DNA of 64,000 bases. Source: Chloranthus sessilifolius. Lineage: Eukaryota; Streptophyta; Magnoliopsida; Chloranthales; Chloranthaceae. Below are positions 56,746 through 64,000 of this stretch, one piece after another. The position numbers were made by a program, and so were the translations under genes. Each line of letters opens with the position of its first letter. Position 1 is the stretch's first letter. The notes below the pieces were generated by a model, which made no database searches, was not told the origin of the DNA, and was given only the letters and a program-made list of their open reading frames with translations. The stretch spans positions 21,194,394 through 21,258,393 of the forward strand of contig CM037586.1 of assembly GCA_021018995.1 (NCBI GenBank), given 5' to 3'.

Positions 56746-58261
56746 TCTTGTAACATGAGTATCGCTATCAAGGTGCTAGCGCTCTTAAAATAAATAAATG
56801 TCTTAGTGTCAAGTGATGGTGGGACTTTTATCGGTCTCATAGACGTCCTAGGGTGTATTGGTAATGATCCCATGTTGGGAAGTAGCTCGATAATTTCGGC
56901 CACATGCTGGGCTAAATGCGCAAAACGTAAATACTCGAAAACAAAAATACTCTTCTATGCCCCAAACCCTTCGGACTCATGCTCGACCAAGAACTCGAAG
57001 TCAGGGAGCTAGTGCCAAGGAAAGTGCCTATACAACCGCCTCACTTGGAGGAAATCAAAACCCACAAGGGAAGTCCTTATATTATCTCAGCAACATGTCC
57101 AAGAAATAGCCATAGGGGAAGGACTTTCTAACCCTTGAAATCATAACTCAATGACCATCATGTTTCGTAGCTTAAACAACCATACTTATATACCAATCAT
57201 CCTCGCAGTCATCACAAGGCATTCACTAGTCGTAGGTCATTATTTTCAAAACTATTTTTAGTATCATCTGACTCATTTACCACCCTCCTACTCAGGTGAA
57301 TTGATCTAAAGGGCTAGTGGATCATGAAACTCTCTTTTTTGAGATATAGAAAAACTCTAGATTCTCGTACACCCCCTTCAGCCATTGGAGTCGATGTTAG
57401 AACAGAAAAAATGAAAATAAAAGGTTTGATCAAACCTCACAATTCTTGCGTTAGCAGGTTGTTTCAAAAAAAAGATACAGAAAAGAAATACAACCGAGCG
57501 AGATCAATACGACGAATGAACAGCCAATGAATTCAAGGAAGCAGAAGTAAATTGTAAGGATATTCTTGGAAATCTTATTAGGAGAGTATAAGCAAATCTT
57601 GAGGGCATCCCTGACATCTTTATACTACTAGATGCCATCGTACGGTGGCGGGAGGAGGACAAAACTCCTGCTAACCATAGAACTTAATGATTTGATGGTG
57701 CTGGACCATAACGGAAAGTAGTTGACTACTAACCATAGAACTCCACCTGAGAAGAAAGTAGTTGACTACTATTTCAAAATTTGGTTGAATAAGAAGCTAC
57801 CCTTAGATCAATAAACCTTACGTCCTCTTCACCCTTTATTTTCTTTTCATACAATGAGTCAATTGATTTTCAAAATCTCTTCGCAATAAAATTGAAAACT
57901 CTTGAATGATAAGTGATGCGATCACTTATTACTTACCATTTACCTCAATTCTTGTTGAAAGCTACGATACATGATGATCTTTTAGCACTAACAAAATCAA
58001 GCCCAGCATGTGGCCGAAATTATCGAGCTACTTCCCGACATGGGATCACAAAGCAACCCTACAGTTTGGTCGCGAGAATTGCGGCAGACAACCGCTTGGT
58101 CTCGGAGAGTTCATTGCGGCCCTAGTTCTTACAAGTATGCCGCGAACTCGACACCGACACCCTTTCGACGTCGTTGTAACTACGAATCCACCAAAAGGTA
58201 CGTCGTAAATAAACCACGTAATAGATTAGGTCTATTTCAACAATTTGTTTAAATTAATTAT
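56746..58261. other. Unassigned segment between the two F/D' copies
   Basis: No element recognised. It holds the 49-bp inverted repeat (56865-56913, 58000-58048) and a short direct repeat 'gaaagtagttgactacta' (about 57713 and 57752). Short frames at 57324-57530 and 58008-58252 match nothing known to me. Confidence 0.4.
56865..58048. repeat. 49-bp inverted repeat with 1.09-kb spacer
   Basis: 56865-56913 and the complement of 58000-58048 agree at 48 of 49 bases. In frame, each arm read outward gives 'AEIIELLP(N/D)MGS', so the arms could be two copies of one coding fragment in opposite orientation. No target duplication is seen outside the arms. Confidence 0.8.
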
Positions 58262-59334
58262 GGGTTGTTGATGCCGACTCCATGAGATCGGATTGACGGC
58301 TCAGAGATATAAGATTGAGGGAGGGTTTCGGATTCAAAATCTCCAATGATCGCACTCCGGAACTTTCATACCAGTTTAATATATATGAAAGGGTTCTCTG
58401 TGCGATGTATACAAGATAATATATTGTATGTATAGTGTAGAAGACCAACAAATTAAGAAAACAACAGAAATCAGTGAAGTGAGAGGGGAAATCGCAGTAA
58501 GAAAAGTGCATCAGGCTTGCCGCGACAACCCCACAAGCTTGCCGTGGCAAGGTGCACAGCTGATGGGCTTGCCGCGGCAGCCTTGCATCTTGCCTCGGCA
58601 ACCCTGGACAATCCTGTGCTTTGACCCTGTTCGGTATTTTGGTCATAATGTTTGACCTCGAACTCCAATTGGTACGATTCTTGATGCGTTGGAAAGGAAC
58701 AATGAGCCCTATAATTTTCATGGATTAACAAACTCATGAATATAATGTTTAAAAGGTCAAAATTTAGTGACAAGTAGATGTAAGCTGAGAGGTTTACCGG
58801 GGCAACCCTGTGCCTTGCCGAGGCAAGCCTGTGTGTAGGAATGTGGGCTGTGTTCTGTCTAGTTAAACACGTGTTGTTTACATGAGGGGTCTATAGTGAC
58901 CTAGTATGTGTGCTAAGCATGGTAAACATGTTTAATGCATTTTAGGTGCCCACGAAGACCTCGTGAACGGAGATTTTTTCTTGGATGAATGCATGCAGGT
59001 GTAAAACATAACCTTGATCGCAAGGTAGGGAAAGTTTACTACTAAATTGCATTTGATCTTCGATACTTGGATCCTGTGATATATTTGAATGTGAAACCTG
59101 AGTTTTGGATATTTAAATGGAGTTTTGAATATTTAATTTGATATGTTTGATATTAGTTTGAAAATAAGTGTAGGGAAGAACTTTGTGCCAGACTACTAGT
59201 TCTCTCGAATTCTCGTCATTGATGCACATAGTATACGCTTGATGTTTTTCTAGAATTGATATAAGAAATTCTTGGCATGTTTTGAAGTATTAAGAACTGG
59301 TTTTTGTATATGTTTTGCATGCTTTTGATACATA
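58262..59334 (+). mobile_element. Chromovirus-type LTR fragment G, + strand
   Basis: 'tttgacctcgaactccaatt', 'gcgttggaaagga' and, later, 'caaggtagggaaagtt' occur in the order and spacing of the E LTR read on its own strand ('gaactccgattgac', 'gcgttggaaagagg', 'ggtggggaaaactt'). It is a related but distinct LTR family, truncated at 59334 by a D-family LTR. No coding part. Confidence 0.5.
58510..58840 (+). repeat. TTGCCGCGGCAA-type palindrome array in fragment G
   Basis: Six copies of (C)TTGCCGCGGCAA with one or two changes (near 58516, 58541, 58567, 58592, 58797 and 58814), linked by 'ccctg', 'ggtgcac' or 'gccttgca'. The position in the LTR matches the TCGATCGA array of E. Confidence 0.7.
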
Positions 59335-59968
59335 ACATTTTGTATTAAGCGCCTGTCTCCTGGCGCTTAATCGCTTTGAGTCGGTCACTGACTCAGTGAG
59401 CGACCGGCTGGCTTGCTCAGCGAGTCTCCTAGTCCTAACAAATTAGGACTAATTGCGCGTATGCTATCATACGCTCAATCGGATTAAGCGTTTAACCTAA
59501 AATGTTTAATCAAGAAAACATAAGGGTCAAGGGTGGTAAGACTAGGTTAGGTGTAGGCCAATTGCGCATTGGTGGTGAAGTGCTCAATCTGATCATGCGT
59601 CCTATTTTAGGCGCATAATCGAGTCTCGAATCGGTCTGGGAAAGGAAGTTTGGTCTGAAAGGTGGATTGATCACACACTTGTGGTTTTGTGCGCGATCAA
59701 ATTGTGCCCTGGGTTTCTAGCACGTAATTCAGGGTTGTCCGGGTATGGTCTCTAGAATGAAATGTAAGACTATTATTTCAGTCTGCATTTCGACTATATA
59801 CTGTTGCTTAGTATATAGTTTACCCATTTCGAGATCTGAGCCACAAAGCTATTATTTCAGCCTGTGTTCAGCTATATACTATTGCATGGTCCCATATCAG
59901 GGTTCAAAAGGTCAAAGGTTGATCGAACAAGAAATATATTATGAGAAGGCAAAATGGGGTTGGCTACA
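59335..59968 (-). repeat. Truncated D-family LTR (D''), minus strand
   Basis: Matches 52500-53462 ('gcttaatcgctttgagtcgg', 'gactcagtga(g/c)cgaccg', 'gtttcagcctg'). Its outer end GGCTACA (59968) gives a proper TGTAGCC start on the minus strand. The inner two thirds are missing at the junction with G. It is followed by the same 'gatgcc(c/t)ctcttcgg' as D'. Confidence 0.8.
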
Positions 59969-60439
59969 GATGCCTCTCTTCGGCGCGCACTTGCGGAGTA
60001 GAATTCACAAATATGAATTGGGGATGCTGACATAACATGCTTGGCTTTCTTATCTATCAGTGCAAGTTAAAAAAAAATGGAGCATTCAGGGGCCCAGTGG
60101 TAGCTGTTGAAAGGCACTTTCCGGATCTATGGGTGCATGGCACATCTCATTGCATGACACAAGTTAACAGAGGGATATGGCGCGATCGAGGTACCGGGGG
60201 GCGTCATACAAATGCCCATAAGGTCCAGGGACCGGTAATAAAAAAGAGAGAGTGCAATATAATATCGAAGGCTTTAACAAGTTATGTCAGACCGAGTGTG
60301 TCATTACTCACACCAATGCGCGTCAAGCGTTCCTTTTCCAATAGGCATTTGTAAGTTCTTAGATTGAGTATATTTGTTATTCAATTTCCCAGGGGAAAGG
60401 GGCCGATTTGGGATGGTAATTTAGGTGAATTTTTGTGAG

Positions 60440-60860
60440 GTGTGATAAGTTGAATTCTGCGCAGTAGCGCATGCTCTTGATTCATCTGGAGTCGGTCTTT
60501 TAAGTAGGGAATTCTAGTCTTAATATATCTGAACAAATGATTCTACGCAGTGGCGTATATGCTCGATCCAATTCTGCACAATGGGGTATGCGCTTGACTG
60601 TGAGTTCAGGCGGTCTTCAAGTCGGGGAATTCTGGTCGTAATATATCTGAACAAATGATTTTGCGCAGTGGTGTATGCGCTCGATTCAATTCTGCGCAGT
60701 GGGATATGCACTTGATTGTGAGTTCAAGCGGTCTTTAAGTCAGAGAATTCTGGTCCTAAGGTACCTGAACAAGTTATTTCGCACAGTGGCGTATGCGCTC
60801 GATCTAATTCTGTGCAGTGGGATATGTGCTTGATTGTATGTTCAGGCGGTCTCAGGAGTT
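60440..60860 (+). repeat. ~121-bp tandem array present in one cassette copy only
   Basis: About 3.5 units built on 'aattctgcgcagtgg' plus 'tatgcgctcgat', with 'gttcaggcggtct' and 'aatatatctgaacaa'. Each unit has two TGCGCAGTGG half-units. The left cassette has no such array between the matching flanks (near 54115-54170). Confidence 0.85.
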
Positions 60861-61329
60861 AAAAGTCAGTTTTATGGTACATGGGTAATAAGGCACTTAA
60901 TCAATTTTTTTCTTTTGGTATTTATTTTTTTCTTCTAATTTTTTTATTATTATAAAATATTTTTTTTCCGAAGCAAGTAAGAGGGTCTCGAGATTTTGAA
61001 ATTCTAGGGATTTTAACTTAAGATCAATTCAGTGGTAAAATAACAAAAAACATGGCTACCGAGACGTCGCTGAGTAGATCCACCGATACAGGATTTGTGG
61101 ACTCGACTGTTTATTGTGGGTGTCAAGATGACACTTGGCATGCCGGATACTCCATCTAACCTTCTCGACGAATACTGATAATTGTCTCTTATGGGAGGAC
61201 TACAGTAACTCGCGAGTCAAGAGAGATGGGTTTTGAAAATATTTTGACTTAATCATAAATAACTATATTTACAAGATATATCAAATAATTGAAAAATGAG
61301 TAATATTACTTGGGGGTGAAACTTACCTG

Positions 61330-62215
61330 AGTTTTGCGATGGGACTTGTGATATTGTAGAGGGGTGCTGTTGCGATGGGGCTTTGAAGTTATCTTTTTTT
61401 CCTTTTTTTGCTTTGTCTCCTGCGGCGGTTGGCGGTTGGCGGTGTGATGTAGCGTCTTGGGGAGGGTGATGTCGCGATGGGACAAGTGGTGTTGTGGTGA
61501 TACCGCGATAGGACTTCGATAGTTTTCGACAGTATGTTTGTGCTATAGCTTGGCATTAGTGGGATGCGATGGGACATGGGAGGAGTCCCAAGTTTCTTTT
61601 TTTTTTGTCTGCTGTGGTATCCGATGACCATTTGTATTCAACAATTTGGGAGGTAGGTTCTTTGTTTTAGCGATGGGACCTGATTGAGCCTTCTCCCTTT
61701 TTCTTCTTTTGGCGTGGTAAGCGTGTTGTTTGAGCTTTCTGGGCAGTGGTGTCCGCAATGGGAGGTGTAGCGTAGTTAGTGGTGGGACACTAGTAGGATG
61801 TTTCCACGCTGAGATGTTGATCTCTTTGTTTAGCAGATCTTAGGTCAGGCGAGCTCATGTTGTGGTTTCGTTGTGTTGGCTTTTTGATGTATTTGCATTT
61901 TTGGGATTTTTGATGGGCCGTGGGGGAGTGGTTACAATTTTTTTTTTGCGATGGGATCGGATATTGGGGTGGTGTCATGCGTGTGCATTTAGTTTTTGGT
62001 GGGCTGTGCTTGGGTGGCTGCACGATGGGACAAAAGAGTTTCGAATGTGGTTAGGTCAAGGGTGACGATGTCATGCGAAGCATACATTATCTTGGCTGTA
62101 ATTGGACCAGGGGTGTGGTTGACATTTTTGGTAGGGTTACATGTTGGGAGTAGAGTGAGCGGCTGTTCCTTCTTCGATGTGGATAGCCTATAAGGCTCCG
62201 CGATGGGACAAAGGG
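61330..62215 (+). repeat. Recurrent GCGATGGGAC word
   Basis: About ten copies or close variants of GCGATGGGAC lie in ~880 bp at irregular spacing (for example near 61336, 61471, 61567, 61672, 61947, 62022 and 62200). The left cassette has about six (54650-55100). The word is also part of the PBS-like site of element D (39889-39898). Confidence 0.65.
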
Positions 62216-62675
62216 AATTCTCCTCGAATTGGGACCAAACTTTGTTTAAAAAATCATGAATTACGCACCTGTCTAAGGGGCTAATTACACGTGTGGATAT
62301 GGGCGTGTGATTGTATTGCGCTCTTAAGTATCGGTGCATGATTGAAGGGTCACCAGGTCACTTCACGGATGACCTTTCATATTGCGCGGCAAGGGTAGGT
62401 CGTTTAATCAGATTGAGCGACATTTCGCTGGTGCGGAATCCGAGTGTCTCCCTGTCAGTGTATGGGTGACCTTTCATATTGCGCGACTTGAATAGGTTGT
62501 TTGATCAGATTGCGCGGCTATTTAAAAACGCGAGATTGGAAGGTCGCGCCAACTGTGTGGGCGATAGTTTCATTGTGCGCTTGAATCTTAGCGTGGGTTT
62601 TAGATTAAGCGTGATATGTGTAGCGCGTGATCGGATTAAGCACTCTTAGTTAAGCGTGCGATTGAGGCCGTACTC

Positions 62676-62683
62676 TATATAAG
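62676..62683 (+). promoter_or_regulatory. TATA box of cassette F, right
   Basis: TATATAAG, followed by a CT-rich leader ('gcttctcactctctg'). ATTGCGC-type words lie just upstream (62370-62660). Same layout as at 55367. Confidence 0.6.
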
Positions 62684-62805
62684 CGTGAGAGGCTTCATTT
62701 GCTTCTCACTCTCTGATTTAGTCTCGAGTATTGACTTTTTTGAGTGTTCTGGTGTTCCAAGATTCATGTTTTAGCAATATTGCACTATCTAACCATCAGA
62801 TTGGG

Positions 62806-63069
62806 ATGGGTTTTCTTCCTATATTTGTTATTTTGCGTGATCTTGGCCCTGAGGTAATGCTTGGGGATGGTATTGTCTTGGAAATGGGTGGTAGTGGGAA
62901 TGAGGGTGCTAGTCTTCACACCATTTCCTTTTTAGAGAGCAGTGGAGGAGGTGAAGATGACGAAAGAGCAGGAGTAAAAAGTTGGGGATGTGTCTCCCAA
63001 CTAATGCTCCCTGAAGTCTCTGATTGGACGCTCCAAGCAGAATTTGCTCCTCGCTTTGGCTCATTATAG
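62806..63069 (+). CDS. Small ORF of cassette F, right (87 aa), unknown
   Basis: The ATG at 62806 is the first in this frame after the TATA box. The frame could extend upstream only by using non-ATG starts. The N-terminus is hydrophobic ('MGFLPIFVILRDL'), then 'GPEVMLGDGIVLEMGGSGN', an acidic middle ('GGGEDDERAG') and 'EVSDWTLQAEF'. Polyadenylation signal 63172. The left copy is broken. No family recognised. It could be an accessory (antisense) ORF of the Tat-type D element or a chance frame. Confidence 0.4.
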   Translation: MGFLPIFVILRDLGPEVMLGDGIVLEMGGSGNEGASLHTISFLESSGGGEDDERAGVKSWGCVSQLMLPEVSDWTLQAEFAPRFGSL

Positions 63070-64000
63070 TTTTTATTTTTGTTTTGGGTTGTATGTTAGG
63101 TTCTAGGTTTTCGTTTTGGGTTATAATTCAAGAGGTATGCCTTCGGTGATATTGTAAAATTTTGAATTATGAATAAAGGGGCATTTCTTTTTTATTATTT
63201 TATTTTTTATTGTCTATTGTCTATTGTGCTCAGCTAGTTGGTTTAAATTTCCTTAATGGATTAATTGAACTTATCTGATTTGTTTTGACGTAGTTTTAGG
63301 ATTTGATCTAGCTTAGTAGTATATATTTTTGGATTTATTTAGGGTTTATTTTTTGAGATCAGTTCACCTTGTTTGGAGGGTTCGTTTGATTCTATTGTTT
63401 ATTGGGGCATTTTTGGGTGCTCTTAAACAAGTTAGATTTTTGTTTTGTTTTATTTAACGTTTTTTTTTTTTTTTTTTTTTTTTCCATTTAAGGTATTTTG
63501 TTTGAGTTTTTTTTTTGAAATGATACTTGTTAAAACGGTGCGAGTTTTCATGGGTTCTAGATGGTGGTTGGGTGTTTCATTTCTATTGGTTTATCTGAAT
63601 TTGGGGGATTTGTGCTTTTCAGAGGGGCATGTGTTTGGTTTTAGATTTAATTAGATTTGAAGGTTTTCAGATGTGTGACACTTGTTAATTTAAGGGATAT
63701 GGTTTATAAATGCATGAGTCTAAGGTTTTTGGCTTGTTATTTATTTTGGATTTTCATTTTAAGTTTAAAGATTAAAAGTTTTGGGGGATATCTTGTGTTT
63801 GTAACTTTGGGCATTTTTTGTTCATTACCTCTCTATTTCATTTCCTGGGTATTGGACCAGAGGACTTGTGTTTATTAAATGGATTATGAGAATGGACGGG
63901 ATTGGGAATGCAAGGTAGTGGTCGAATTGCTACCATGCTAAGGAAAGAGGTGGAGATGGGATTTCTGTTTTGCCGAATAAATTTGGATTTGTGCGTTGCT

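Larger units (their letters stand above)
59969..64000 (+). repeat. Cassette F, right copy
   Basis: Counterpart of 53463-56745. It carries an extra 121-bp tandem array (60440-60860), more GCGATGGGAC words, the ORF at 62806, AATAAA at 63172-63177 and a 24-T run at 63460-63483. It continues to the window edge. Confidence 0.65.

Overview
This window looks like a gene-poor, repeat-rich region of a large seed-plant nuclear genome. Almost everything I could assign is LTR retrotransposon of the Ty3/gypsy superfamily: chromovirus (Tekay/Del-like), Athila-like and Tat/Ogre-like. There are also a truncated LINE, a long foldback element and a non-autonomous DNA transposon. I found no intact host gene, no rRNA, no convincing tRNA and no CRISPR array. 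The lineages come from protein motifs: the chromodomain, the CCHC knuckles, the dual RNase H and the PBS/PPT sequences.

Layout. 1-4773: AT-rich sequence with a LINE flanked by an 11-bp duplication (847-1598), a foldback (about 3370-3840) and an LTR-like fragment on the minus strand (about 3890-4773). 4774-12708: Athila-like element A. Its 5' LTR (4774-6276) faces right and its 3' LTR (11189-12708) faces left, because a roughly 5-kb segment (about 9135-14169) is inverted. The flanks CATAA and TTATG are the two target-site copies. 14278-27297: element C, a nearly complete 13.0-kb chromovirus with about 2.5-kb LTRs, gag, a probable spliceosomal intron, protease, RT, RNase H, integrase and chromodomain. 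It also has an extra 3' reading frame behind its own TATA box. C is nested in an LTR of element E. About 27298-37465 (plus 14170-14277 and 9135-10499): element E, minus strand, a gag-only element in an LTR-gag-LTR-gag tandem, with a 2.04-kb DNA transposon (28676-30713) inside one LTR.

37466-50394: element D, a Tat/Ogre-like element (gag, protease, RT, RNase H, second archaeal-type RNase H, integrase) riddled with stops. It carries a solo LTR of family A (44181-45676, 5-bp duplication). At 50395 its integrase runs into a D-family LTR in the opposite orientation (50395-53462). 53463-64000: a head-to-head LTR/cassette arrangement occurs twice (53463-56745 and 59969-64000). Each copy has a TATA box, a short reading frame and an AATAAA signal. 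The two are separated by unassigned sequence with a 49-bp inverted repeat and by a fragment of another chromovirus-type LTR (58262-59334).

The most interesting signals are in non-coding parts. Element C has an intron (18311-18478) whose retention ends the protein just after the zinc knuckle and whose removal joins gag to protease in frame. It also has an extra ORF cassette preceded by the same palindrome array found in its LTRs. Nearly every element family here carries its own array of short palindromes. The hypotheses about these are inference from reading by eye; no alignment or search was run.
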